A program made the position numbers and the translations under genes. This document shows positions 7,077 through 12,682 of a DNA stretch of 12,682 bases, piece by piece. Origin of the DNA: CAZGYE01 sp964530165 (lineage in GTDB: Bacteria; Planctomycetota; Planctomycetia; Planctomycetales; Planctomycetaceae); assembly GCA_964530165.1 (NCBI GenBank), contig CAZGYE010000170.1, positions 1 through 12,682 on the forward strand, given 5' to 3'. A model generated the notes under the pieces. That model searched no databases, had not been told where the DNA came from, and saw only the letters and a list, made by a program, of their open reading frames with translations. The stretch's first letter is position 1; each line of letters starts with the position of its first letter.

Positions 7077-7898
7077 TCATGCGCTCCAGCACTGCATGCC
7101 GCCGTCAACGCGCAGCACCTGTCCCGAAACGAAATCACCCAGCGGGCCGGCAAAGAAATCGACCACACGGGCGACCTCGTCAACCAGGGCGACGCGTTCC
7201 AGCGTCCCCTCGGTGACCAGGCGGTCCTCGTCGACCTCGCGTGTTCCCAGGAACCGCCCCGTGCGCGTATCGCCGGGGGCCAGGCTGTTGACGTTGACGT
7301 TAAACGGCTGCAACTGGGTCGCCAGGCAGCGGGTGTATTCCACCACAGCCGCTTTCGCCGTCGAATAGATGGCCGAATACGCGTTACCCTTGAATGCCGC
7401 GACAGAGCTGAGGGTCACAATCCGTCCCCAGCGGCGATCCATCATCCCCGGGGCAACCTGCCGGCAGACGAGAATCGTGCTCAGCAGGTTCCGGTCGAGC
7501 ACGGCCCGTACGTCCTCTTCCTTGATCATCACCGCGTCGTTGGGATCCGGTTTGCCGCCGGCAGCCGCGATGTCGCCGCCGGCATTGTGGACGAGAATCT
7601 CGATCGGCCCGAGTTGCTCGGTGACGCTGTTGACCACCCGTTCGACATGATCCACCCGCGTCAGATCGCCAAGCACCCGAATGGTCTTGGTGGAAAACTG
7701 CTCGCCGATTTGATTGGCCGTGTCGGTGAGCGTGGTCCCTTCGCCGTACTCGGCCGGTCCGTGCTCGCGCATGCCGTGAACGCCCACCGAGCATCCCAAA
7801 GCGGCCAGCCGTTCGGCAAATGCCCGCCCGAGTCCGCGACCGGCGCCGGTCACCAGGGCCGTCTTCCCTTCCAACAGATTTCTTGTTGAGTCGCTCAT
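7077..7898 (-). CDS. Short-chain dehydrogenase/reductase (SDR), classical type
   Basis: 273 aa from the ATG at 7898. An in-frame TTG at 7934 would add 12 residues of unlikely character. Classical SDR features in order: TGAGRGLG (17-24) cofactor loop; NAG at 105-107; Asn137; catalytic Ser165; Tyr178-x-x-x-Lys182; and the C-terminal SGQVLRVDGGM (258-268) usual in FabG-like enzymes. These use NAD(H) or NADP(H) to interconvert alcohols and ketones. The substrate cannot be read from sequence; a FabG-type 3-oxoacyl-ACP reductase and a sugar or secondary-alcohol dehydrogenase are both possible. The segment after the third strand (about residues 43-70) and the one near 110-127 are slightly longer than in plain FabG. 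It is convergent with secDF and monocistronic as far as visible. No recognisable ribosome-binding site at usual spacing. Confidence 0.9.
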   Translation of the reverse strand: MSDSTRNLLEGKTALVTGAGRGLGRAFAERLAALGCSVGVHGMREHGPAEYGEGTTLTDTANQIGEQFSTKTIRVLGDLTRVDHVERVVNSVTEQLGPIEILVHNAGGDIAAAGGKPDPNDAVMIKEEDVRAVLDRNLLSTILVCRQVAPGMMDRRWGRIVTLSSVAAFKGNAYSAIYSTAKAAVVEYTRCLATQLQPFNVNVNSLAPGDTRTGRFLGTREVDEDRLVTEGTLERVALVDEVARVVDFFAGPLGDFVSGQVLRVDGGMQCWSA

Positions 7899-7908
7899 TC
7901 CAACCAGA

Positions 7909-8208
7909 TTACACCAGCGTCCGCTCGGGTGCAATTTTCGGTAGTGATGCCAATCCCAACGACAACCGGGTGAACCGCTTCATGAAGGTACGAATCGTCA
8001 GATTGTTCCGCTCAACATGCGACGTGCATGTCGTGAAGATGTCGCGTATGCCCTGTATCGGCCGACGGTCGGCAAAGGCCACCGGAGGCGGCCCGTAGCG
8101 GCCTTCCTGCTGCGATTCACCATAGTTCTTTATCAGCTGGCCGTATTCTACTTTGCGGCCGAACGACGACAGCACAGAACAACATCGTGCGAGCTGATGG
8201 TTCGCTAC
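7909..8208 (-). pseudogene. Remnant of an IS1-type transposase (C-terminal part)
   Basis: An open frame on the minus strand, closed by TGA at 8211-8209 upstream and TAA at 7911-7909. It contains residues like those of the C-terminal catalytic half of IS1-family-like transposases: VEYGQLIKNYG, then RYGPPP, and TSHVERNNLTIRTFMKRFTR. Family members carry H-V-E-R-x-N-L-T-x-R and R-R-F-T-R-L there. Similarity stops after FTRLSLG (about 7954); the expected F-S-K-K and following helices are missing, and the upstream catalytic half is absent. No intact start, no terminal inverted repeats and no duplicated target are seen. It lies directly downstream of the MazF-like gene, so an IS insertion followed by decay is likely. 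The family assignment is from memory of the motif. Confidence 0.65.
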
Positions 8209-8582
8209 TCACCAGAAATATTCGCATGCTTGTCGCGCAGAACTTCAAGGATTTGGGCGAGCACCTTTCCAGGAACAACGCCATGAGTGTCAATAACATC
8301 GCTTGGCAGCATACGAACCACCCAATCACAGACTGCAACCGTTGGGCGATTGAGTCCCGTACGGGGATGACGATTGCGGTGCCACGGCAATGGGACAATT
8401 GAAAGATCGGATGATTGCTCAACCTGACTGGTTGCAGCAACGGCAAAGAAGTGGGCAGTCTCGGAGATTTCTGAGGTCTTACTAACGATCACCAGCGGGC
8501 GTGGCTTCGGGTTACGACCCCGGCGATCTCTTGCTCTCGCCCAAATAATTCTACCTTGGCAAAGTGCATGCACACTGTCCAA
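8205..8582 (-). CDS. PemK/MazF-like toxin, probable endoribonuclease
   Basis: 125 aa from a TTG at 8582, 3 bases after the preceding stop; a GTG at 8573 is an equally reasonable start. The fold signature of the PemK/MazF family is visible: G10-RIIWARARD (first strands), the basic loop ending K26-P-R28-P-L-V-I-V-S, AVAATSQ (47-53), LPWHRN (65-70), TGLNRPTVAVCDWVVRMLPSDV (75-96), and a closing helix VPGKVLAQILEVL. Known family members cleave RNA at short sequence motifs and are held inactive by an antitoxin encoded just upstream. Arg28 and Thr51/Ser52 sit where MazF catalytic residues are expected; this is by alignment in my head, not structure. It is the last gene of a three-gene operon, which predicts that the small acidic protein before it is the antitoxin. 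The surrounding DNA is visibly less GC-rich than the flanking genes, suggesting acquisition. Confidence 0.82.
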   Translation of the reverse strand: MDSVHALCQGRIIWARARDRRGRNPKPRPLVIVSKTSEISETAHFFAVAATSQVEQSSDLSIVPLPWHRNRHPRTGLNRPTVAVCDWVVRMLPSDVIDTHGVVPGKVLAQILEVLRDKHANISGE

Positions 8583-8585
8583 CCG

Positions 8586-8816
8586 TTAGAAGGGGTACTC
8601 TTCTTCGGCGTCAAGCCATTCGGGAGGCGGCGGAAAAGCATTCGCCAGCCGATCTAGCTGATCGTGTGGAAGTGAAAGCGGATGGTCCCCGACCTCTGGG
8701 TCGAAAACAACCCTCAGTGAATCACCCACCATCACGATACCAGTTGGAATCACAGAAGTATCGAAACCGGAAACATCCCACAATTCGCGTTCGGAGTGGT
8801 GTTGTGTTGTCGGCAT
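8586..8816 (-). CDS. Small acidic protein, candidate antitoxin
   Basis: 76 aa from the ATG at 8816, which follows the stop of the upstream gene by 3 bases; AAGGG lies about 10 bases upstream. I do not recognise a named family. It has 15 Asp/Glu against only 3 Arg and no Lys, a central stretch TGIVMVGDSLRVVFDP (25-40) that looks like paired strands, and a proline-rich, acidic tail (PPPPEWLDAEEEYPF, 62-76). Antitoxins of MazF-type toxins commonly have acidic, partly disordered C-termini that occupy the toxin's RNA-binding groove, and they are encoded immediately before the toxin, as here. No DNA-binding motif is evident, so autoregulation might depend on another protein, perhaps the DUF3467-like one. 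Antitoxin role is inferred from position and composition only. Confidence 0.7.
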   Translation of the reverse strand: MPTTQHHSERELWDVSGFDTSVIPTGIVMVGDSLRVVFDPEVGDHPLSLPHDQLDRLANAFPPPPEWLDAEEEYPF

Positions 8817-8819
8817 GGC

Positions 8820-9215
8820 TCATTTGCCCTTCGAGTTGCGTGCGCTTCGTCTGGTCGTCTTCTTCGTTGCCGCTCGTTTCGATCCTTCTTCTTTTCGAGA
8901 TTTGTACTTCTCAACCTGCTCGTGGAGAACTTCTACAATTCCAGGCATTCGCTCTGCGGAAAAGACAATGCGTGCAACACATGTCCCTTTCACAGAACCA
9001 AGCTCTTTGAGCTGCTCTCGTCTTTGCTCCGGTGTTCCGAGAGCAAGTGGAGGGGTGATTTCAAAGAAAGACAAATAGAACTCGTGACCGTCTTGCTGAA
9101 TCGTCATGTAATTCGCAAAACGGCTCGATAGGCCCTGCGGAACATCGTATTCAATTGGGATGAGGATTCCTTCGGAATCCGCGTCTTCGACGGACTTCGG
9201 GGGTTTCTTTGCCAT
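8820..9215 (-). CDS. DUF3467-like protein with a basic C-terminal tail
   Basis: 131 aa from the ATG at 9215, first gene of the operon. Residues about 26-106 resemble the DUF3467 family: a strand with R-F-A-N-Y-M-T-I, an H-E-F-Y-L-S-F-F strand ending in I-T-P-P, then V-A-R-I-V-F-S-A-E-R and a helix ending V-E-K-Y. Family function is not established as far as I know. Residues 61-77, between the strands, form a charged helix-like insertion (PEQRREQLKELG). Residues 107-131 are strongly basic (RAATKKTTRRSARNSKGK), a likely nucleic-acid-contacting tail. The N-terminus is acidic (VEDADSE). Three bases separate its stop from the next start, and its promoter is at 9307-9335, so the three genes should be made together. 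It may be a regulator or third component of the adjacent toxin locus; that is inference. Confidence 0.75.
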   Translation of the reverse strand: MAKKPPKSVEDADSEGILIPIEYDVPQGLSSRFANYMTIQQDGHEFYLSFFEITPPLALGTPEQRREQLKELGSVKGTCVARIVFSAERMPGIVEVLHEQVEKYKSRKEEGSKRAATKKTTRRSARNSKGK

Positions 9216-9273
9216 CAGCGCACACGTCTACTCACCGGGAGTTTTATCGTCACATCATGCTATCAAGGTGAAT

Positions 9274-9291
9274 CTGGCTTTGCAAAGCCAG
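9274..9291. promoter_or_regulatory. Perfect 18-bp palindrome in the leader of the DUF3467/MazF-like operon
   Basis: CTGGCTTTGCAAAGCCAG is a perfect self-complementary site about 9 bases downstream of the expected transcription start and 58 bases upstream of the first ATG. Its place fits an operator for an autoregulated toxin-antitoxin operon. As RNA it could only fold with a minimal loop, so a DNA-binding site is the better reading. Confidence 0.5.
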
Positions 9292-9306
9292 CAGACATGA
9301 TATGTA

Positions 9307-9335
9307 ATTCTAACGCACGCAAAGACTTACGTCAA
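9307..9335 (-). promoter_or_regulatory. Sigma70-type promoter of the DUF3467/MazF-like operon
   Basis: On the minus strand, TTGACG (9335-9330) and TAGAAT (9312-9307) are separated by exactly 17 bases. Each differs from the consensus hexamer at one position. Transcription would start near 9300, leaving a leader of about 85 bases that includes the palindrome at 9274-9291. Confidence 0.7.
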
Positions 9336-9399
9336 GAGGTTTTCATAAGACACGGTCTGGCCGTGGTTTGCGAAGTGATGACTCGTGCGGAGAACCCCA

Positions 9400-9635
9400 A
9401 TGCCTGACCCGTTCCAACCCAAGCATAGCGTGCCGTGGGCGACCATCGTCGTCCTGCTCGTGGTTGTGTATCCGCTCAGTTTGGGGCCAGTAGTTTGGCT
9501 TGCACGCACATGCGACTTCGGGGTTTTGCGTTATTCGCAGTTGAGGCATTTTACTGGCCAGTCGGGTGGGTAATGAAAAACGGCGAGACATGCGGGCGGT
9601 TGCTGACTTGGTATCGTGACTTGTGGATTCCGTAA
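9400..9635 (+). pseudogene. Small membrane protein gene with an apparent one-base frameshift
   Basis: The ATG at 9400 has GGAGA at 9389-9393 (6-base spacing). The first frame gives MPDPFQPKHSVPWATIVVLL followed by VVVYPLSLGPVVWL, one clear transmembrane helix, and stops at 9573. The -1 frame, open to a stop at 9635, gives AFYWPVGWVMKNGE and LLTWYRDLWIP. I recall small planctomycete proteins of about 80 aa with Y-P-L-S-x-G-P near the start and a W-Y-x-x-L-W ending, so both halves look like one protein. Adding one base to the GGGGTTTT run at 9520-9527 would join them into about 78 aa. No canonical slippery heptamer is present, so mutation or a sequencing/assembly error is likelier than programmed slippage. 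Function unknown. Confidence 0.45.
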
Positions 9636-9651
9636 ACTCCCGTGTCAAACG

Positions 9652-9673
9652 CGCAAAATCGACTCATTTTGCG
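9652..9673. terminator. Hairpin between convergent genes
   Basis: CGCAAAAT, loop CGACTC, ATTTTGCG: a perfect 8-bp stem downstream of the small membrane protein gene. There is no T-run beyond the stem, so terminator strength is uncertain. Confidence 0.35.
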
Positions 9674-9703
9674 TCTCGCTCGCCGGGGCAAAAGGCATCA
9701 CTA

Positions 9704-9729
9704 CCCAATTTCCAGCGGCTGCAATTGGG
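9704..9729 (-). terminator. Hairpin downstream of selD
   Basis: CCCAATT and AATTGGG, separated by 12 bases, form a 7-bp stem beginning 6 bases after the selD stop. It is a possible selD terminator; the stem is short and no T-run follows directly. Confidence 0.3.
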
Positions 9730-9735
9730 ATCGTC

Positions 9736-10791
9736 TCAGCCGCGCAGAATCAATGACACATCCTCGGGTTCCGTGACCGAGCCGATCACACATGTCGCCT
9801 TTGCTCCTGCCGAGCGGGCGTGTTCAACCAATTCGTCGGCCCGATCGGCCCGGACGCTGATCAACAACCCGCCGGATGTTTGCGCGTCGAAGGCCATCTC
9901 CAACCGCAGCGGGTCGACGCCGTCTTCAATCCGCATGTGTGCTTCGGCAAAGGCGCGGTTGGTCGCGCTGGCACGGGTTTGGTTGCCGTTGCGGGCAAGC
10001 TCTTCGGCGCCGGGCAGGATTGGCAGGCGGCCCAATTCGACGACCAGCGTGACACCGCTGGACTGTGCCATCTCGCTGGCGTGGCCCGCCAGTCCGAAAC
10101 CGGTGATGTCGGTGGCGGCCGTTGCGCCGACGGCTCGGGCGGCGTCGCGGCCGACGGCGTTGAGCTGGATCATGCCGTCGGTCGCGGCAGCCAAAACGTC
10201 TTGCGGACAGCGGCCCGCCTTGAATGCGGTCGTGATGAACCCGGTCCCCAGCGCCTTGGTCAGCACCAGCGCGTCACCAGGCCGCGAGTTGCTGTTCTCC
10301 AACAATCGCTCCGGCTCGACGACGCCCGTGACCGACAAACCATACTTGATCTCGGTGTCGCGAACGGTGTGACCGCCGCCGATTACAGCGCCGGCCAGCT
10401 TCACGCGATCGGCGCCGCCCCGCAGAATCTCACCGAGAATCTCCAGTTCCAGCTTGTCATCGGGAAAACCGACGATGTTCAGCGCGGTGACCGGACGAGC
10501 TCCCATAGCGTAAACGTCGCTCAGAGAGTTGGTCGCGGCGATTTGTCCGTACAGAAACGGATCGTCGACCAGCGGCGGGAAGAAGTCGAGCGACTGCACG
10601 ATCAGCAAATCGTCGCGCAGCCGGTACACTGCCGCGTCGCTGAAACCTTCGGCGCCGACGATGAGGTTCGGGTCATCGAACTTTGGCAAGCCGCGCACGA
10701 CCTGCGCGGTCCCCTGCTGGGGCAATTTGCCCGCTCACCCGGCACAGCTAGCGTAATCAACGAGCCGTTTCTTTCGACCGAACAATGTCAT
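9736..10791 (-). CDS. selD: Selenide, water dikinase (selenophosphate synthetase), predicted selenocysteine-containing
   Basis: SelD makes selenophosphate from selenide and ATP, the selenium donor for selenocysteine and selenouridine. The C-terminal 329 residues are plainly SelD: SLDFFPPLVDDPFLYGQIAA, SDVYAMGA, GGGHTVRD, ITGFGLAGH, TSGGLL. An ordinary call would begin at TTG 10725 and lose the active site. Extending upstream crosses one UGA (10737-10735) and reaches ATG 10791, which has AGGA 7 bases upstream. Read with selenocysteine (U), the start is MTLFGRKKRLVDYASC followed by AGUAGK. U19 and K22 match E. coli SelD Cys17 and Lys20, both needed for activity, and many bacterial SelD proteins carry U there. 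Total 351 aa, normal for the family. A SECIS-like hairpin lies at 10691-10709. No other selenocysteine genes are in the window. Confidence 0.93.
10691..10709 (-). promoter_or_regulatory. Putative bacterial SECIS hairpin in selD
   Basis: On the minus strand, CCGCGCAGGTCGTGCGCGG has a perfect 7-bp stem and a 5-base loop GGTCG. The loop holds the GGU(C) motif recognised by the elongation factor SelB in E. coli SECIS elements. It begins 25 bases after the UGA and its loop starts 32 bases after, a workable distance as I recall for bacterial elements. A second small hairpin (CCCC AGCA GGGG, at 10722-10711) lies between it and the UGA. Confidence 0.65.
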
Positions 10792-10804
10792 TTCCAATTC
10801 CTGA

Positions 10805-10897
10805 GTGAAGAGTCTAGAGTGGGCCGTCCAGAATTTGGAGTGGAATTCCCACCCCTGTTAATTCTACACTCTCGACTCTCGACTCTCGACCCTTCAC
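10805..10897. repeat. Imperfect inverted repeat with a tandem heptamer in the selD upstream region
   Basis: GTGAAGAGTCTAGAGT (10805-10820) pairs at 14 of 16 positions with ACTCTCGACCCTTCAC (10882-10897). Three perfect tandem copies of ACTCTCG occupy 10868-10888. The region lies just upstream of selD's ribosome-binding site and before the decarboxylase remnant, so it probably marks an old rearrangement or a dispersed repeat. Confidence 0.6.
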
Positions 10898-10911
10898 GAC
10901 TCAAGGGAGGT

Positions 10912-11115
10912 GCAACGGACTACGTGACCAGATTTCTCTCGGGCAAAGTCTGGAGCCGGCCCGGTTTGGATTGCCGTACAAAGAGCCTGGTGATGATCGC
11001 CATGATGGCGGCACTGGGCCGTCCGCGGGCGCTGGAGCTGAATCTCCGCATGGCGCCCAACAACGGCGTCACGCGGGAGGCAGTGATCGAAACTCTGCTG
11101 CACATTGACTGCTGA
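10912..11115 (+). pseudogene. Carboxymuconolactone decarboxylase-family remnant
   Basis: The plus-strand frame from about 10912 to the TGA at 11113-11115 encodes TDYVTRFLSGKVWSRPGLDC, then KSLVMIAMMAALGR, ALELNLRMAPNNGVTRE and ETLLHIDC. This matches the core of PcaC/CMD-domain proteins: the VWSRPGLD.R motif, the RxLLTIAxLAALGR helix and the NNGVT turn. Complete members are at least 120 aa and continue past LLH with a Y-x-G-x-P motif, absent here. No proper start is visible: GGAGG (10906-10910) is 13 bases from a GTG at 10924. The two ends are lost, at the repeat region on the left and 4 bases before the next stop on the right. It may have been an alkylhydroperoxidase- or decarboxylase-like enzyme. 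Considered nonfunctional; a translated 64-aa fragment cannot be excluded. Confidence 0.6.
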
Positions 11116-11119
11116 GCAA

Positions 11120-12319
11120 TCAAGTCTGATCGAAGCTGGGGATCTTCAGTTGTTCGCCGCCCTTGAAGGCCGATTGGTGGGCCACGATTCCGGGGGCGGT
11201 CATGGCGATGGCTTCGTAGATATCGACCAGCGGTTCACGATTCTCGATAACGGCCATGAGGAACTCGTTGGTGATCTGCCCGGACGATCCGCCATGTCCG
11301 CCGGCAGACACGGGCGGCGGAAGGGGCGGGCGGTGGTCTGCAAACTGGGTCACTTTTCGATCCCCGATTCCCTCGTAGGCGGCCTCGATCCCTTTGCCTG
11401 CCTGGAACGTGGACCCGGACATGGAGCCCAACTCGCCGAACACGCGTCCCCTCTCACCGTGGGCGCCCTGGATGCCCCAGGCAACGTTTATCCGTGACAT
11501 CCCGCCTTCGCTAGTCGTGAAGAGGGCCGTCTCGTCGGAGAAGGGGTTGCTGTAGGAGTTGTTGGAGTACCGTTCCGCCTTGCCCCGAAAGCCGAGGCAG
11601 GAAACGGCGATGTAACGGCCCCGGGTCACGCCGATGTAATAGGCCGTCGAATGTGTGGGATAGAACATCGGCGGCAAGGCATTTCGCCATTGCTTGTAGC
11701 CCCAGGCGGTATTCACGTTGTAGTGGTAGTACTCGCCCTCGGAGTAGATGATTTTGCCGAACCCTCCATGCTCATAGATGAGTTTCATGTTGTACAGGTC
11801 GGCATGATAGCTGCTCGATTCGGCCATCATGTACTTCAGGCCGGTTTTCTCCTTGGTCTCCTTGAGCTTCTGGATGTCCTCGAGTGTAAACGCGGCGGGC
11901 ACCGCCGAGACGCAGTGCTTGTCGTGATTCATCACGTCGACACAATGACGACCATGGCTGGGGGCGTCGGTGAACACGGCCACGGCCTCGATTTTGGGGT
12001 CGAGGATCAGCTTCTCCAACGATTCGTAGGACTTCTCGCAGCGATAGACTTTCATCAGGTGATCCCGCCGAGCGGTCTGCAAATCGCTGACCGCCTCGAC
12101 GATGCAGTTCGGATGCTGGTGCCACTGAAACCCCGCTCCAAATCCACCGCCGACCACGCCGATGCGGACCTTGCGGTCGGACGTCTGTTTCCACTCCTTC
12201 TTCTCCTCGGAGGCTGCCAACACGCGTTCGGCAATGCCTGCCGCCGAAACAGCCCCCAATGTGCCTGCTCCCATCTTTTCCAGAAACACACGGCGACCGA
12301 TCGCTGGCTTGTCTCTCAT
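11120..12319 (-). CDS. Gfo/Idh/MocA-family oxidoreductase with a Tat signal peptide
   Basis: 399 aa from the ATG at 12319, chosen because AGGAG lies 6 bases upstream and the start places a twin-arginine signal first. RRVFLEKM (9-16) is followed by a hydrophobic stretch (17-36), so export of the folded, cofactor-bound protein to the periplasm is predicted. IGVVGGGFGAGF (53-64) is the Rossmann dinucleotide-binding loop and AEAVSDL-type strand follows (75-80). FPxHS-like PMFYPTHSTAYYIG (217-230) carries the usual active-site His of the second domain. The family's conserved E-K-P motif is replaced by AVP (139-141, in KHCVSAVPAA). Such proteins are numerous in planctomycetes and generally oxidise or reduce sugars and inositols with NAD(P); the substrate here is unknown. 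Its stop is 4 bases from the decarboxylase remnant on the other strand. A TTG-type extension upstream to 12382 is rejected. Confidence 0.92.
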   Translation of the reverse strand: MRDKPAIGRRVFLEKMGAGTLGAVSAAGIAERVLAASEEKKEWKQTSDRKVRIGVVGGGFGAGFQWHQHPNCIVEAVSDLQTARRDHLMKVYRCEKSYESLEKLILDPKIEAVAVFTDAPSHGRHCVDVMNHDKHCVSAVPAAFTLEDIQKLKETKEKTGLKYMMAESSSYHADLYNMKLIYEHGGFGKIIYSEGEYYHYNVNTAWGYKQWRNALPPMFYPTHSTAYYIGVTRGRYIAVSCLGFRGKAERYSNNSYSNPFSDETALFTTSEGGMSRINVAWGIQGAHGERGRVFGELGSMSGSTFQAGKGIEAAYEGIGDRKVTQFADHRPPLPPPVSAGGHGGSSGQITNEFLMAVIENREPLVDIYEAIAMTAPGIVAHQSAFKGGEQLKIPSFDQT

Positions 12320-12682
12320 GGCTTGCTCCTGTTTGGGAATCGTTTCTACTGCTTGGAAATGAACCAAGAATCGCAACCGCATTGTAATCTACGCACCAGT
12401 CACATTCCAGAAGTTGGATGGGATTGCCCTTTGTCAACTTAGCCCGGCGTAGCCGGACCCAAGTGCAACATTTCATTGAACCACGGCGGGTGGCGGGGCC
12501 TGAGCGACCAACGGGAGCGTGGCCCCGTGTTTGCATATTAACAGGAAGCTCTGTTCCCGGCACGGCCGCGACGAGAGCAGCTTGTCGAGCCCGACTCGCC
12601 TGGCGCTGCCCAGAACGGCCACGCGGTCGTCCTCGAAAGAAGCAACCATGAATGAGGAGCACGAAAAGAGCTGCGTCCCCTT
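12320..12682. other. Intergenic region with repeat-like hairpins, no convincing gene
   Basis: 363 bases upstream of the oxidoreductase. The stretch holds CCGGC GTA GCCGG (12444-12456) and a longer inverted pair CGGGGCC (12494-12500) / GGCCCCG (12521-12527) around a 20-base spacer. Both look like dispersed planctomycete intergenic repeats. An open frame on the plus strand (12418-12651) is Arg/Pro-rich and just translates this repeat DNA. An ATG at 12648 (MNEEHEKSCVP) remains open at the window edge and could begin a gene, but nothing supports it. I could not identify a convincing promoter for the oxidoreductase here. Confidence 0.5.
12494..12527. repeat. GC-rich inverted repeat
   Basis: CGGGGCC at 12494-12500 and GGCCCCG at 12521-12527 are exact reverse complements with a 20-base spacer. 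Probably an intergenic dispersed repeat rather than a terminator, since no gene end lies next to it. Confidence 0.5.

Noticed and set aside
9515..9530. Programmed -1 frameshifting in the small membrane protein
   Set aside because: The zero-frame codons GGG GTT TTG do not form an X-XXY-YYZ slippery heptamer, and no downstream structure was evident.
10723..10725. TTG start for selD
   Set aside because: It would remove the catalytic segment. The upstream ATG at 10791, read through UGA, restores the family's active site and normal length.
10868..10888. Tandem ACTCTCG repeats as a CRISPR or iteron array
   Set aside because: The units are 7 bases with no spacers, only three copies, and no cas or replication gene is nearby.
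9820..10911. Long plus-strand open frame across selD
   Set aside because: Antisense to selD. Only its last part (from about 10912) carries real protein similarity, annotated as the CMD-family remnant.
12530..12650. A possible selenocysteine tRNA (selC), sought because selD uses UGA
   Set aside because: No cloverleaf with a long variable arm or UCA anticodon loop could be found here or elsewhere in the window.
12418..12651. Plus-strand open frame of 77 codons
   Set aside because: It translates GC-rich repeat DNA, is Arg/Pro-rich, and has no ribosome-binding site or family resemblance.

Overview
The window looks like a chromosomal segment of a planctomycete, most likely of the Pirellulales type. 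The evidence is compositional and by family resemblance: a GC-rich sequence, a single-chain SecDF, planctomycete-style leucine-rich-repeat lipoprotein sequence, a Tat-exported Gfo/Idh/MocA oxidoreductase, a PemK/MazF-like protein of a type common in that phylum, TTG/GTG starts, and dispersed GGCAGGCT-type palindromes. No taxonomic marker (rRNA) is present, so the assignment is inference.

Layout. 1-305 (-): 5' part of an enoyl-ACP reductase (fabI) whose reading frame runs straight into a palindromic repeat at the window edge. 501-6965 (+): a gene cluster with an orphan type II secretion F-domain protein, tgt (queuosine tRNA modification), yajC, a small two-TM protein, and a very large SecDF. 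6966-7898: GC-rich hairpins, then a convergent short-chain dehydrogenase (-). 7909-9335: an accessory island with a decayed IS1-type transposase, then a tightly packed (-) operon of DUF3467-like protein, small acidic protein and PemK/MazF-like toxin, with a clear sigma70-type promoter and a perfect palindrome in its leader. 9400-9635 (+): a small membrane protein that appears frameshifted. 9736-10791 (-): selD, with an in-frame UGA at the catalytic position. 10912-11115 (+): a carboxymuconolactone-decarboxylase-like remnant. 11120-12319 (-): a Tat-signal Gfo/Idh/MocA oxidoreductase. 12320-12682: repeat-like intergenic DNA with no convincing gene.

Four points stand out. (1) secDF appears to be broken by insertion of a complete but circularly permuted LRR lipoprotein gene. 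The upstream 118-aa protein is SecDF N-terminal membrane segments plus the last LRR of a lipoprotein. The downstream 1109-aa protein starts as that lipoprotein and continues as SecD-SecF. The two LRR pieces abut almost exactly if joined. (2) SelD appears to be a selenoprotein: the UGA lies in the C-A-G-U-A-G-K active-site motif, an upstream ATG has a ribosome-binding site, and a hairpin with a GGUC-containing apical loop follows. An ordinary gene caller would truncate it. (3) The three-gene DUF3467 / acidic protein / MazF-like operon looks like a toxin-antitoxin locus with an extra component. (4) A 60-bp palindromic element (20 codons, no stop in the frame used) sits in frame inside fabI, and a second full copy lies between yajC and the secDF pieces.

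The yajC-secDF genes encode the accessory part of the Sec translocon that pulls exported proteins across the inner membrane. Their linkage to tgt is a common bacterial arrangement. The remaining genes look like independent metabolic, mobile or stress units.
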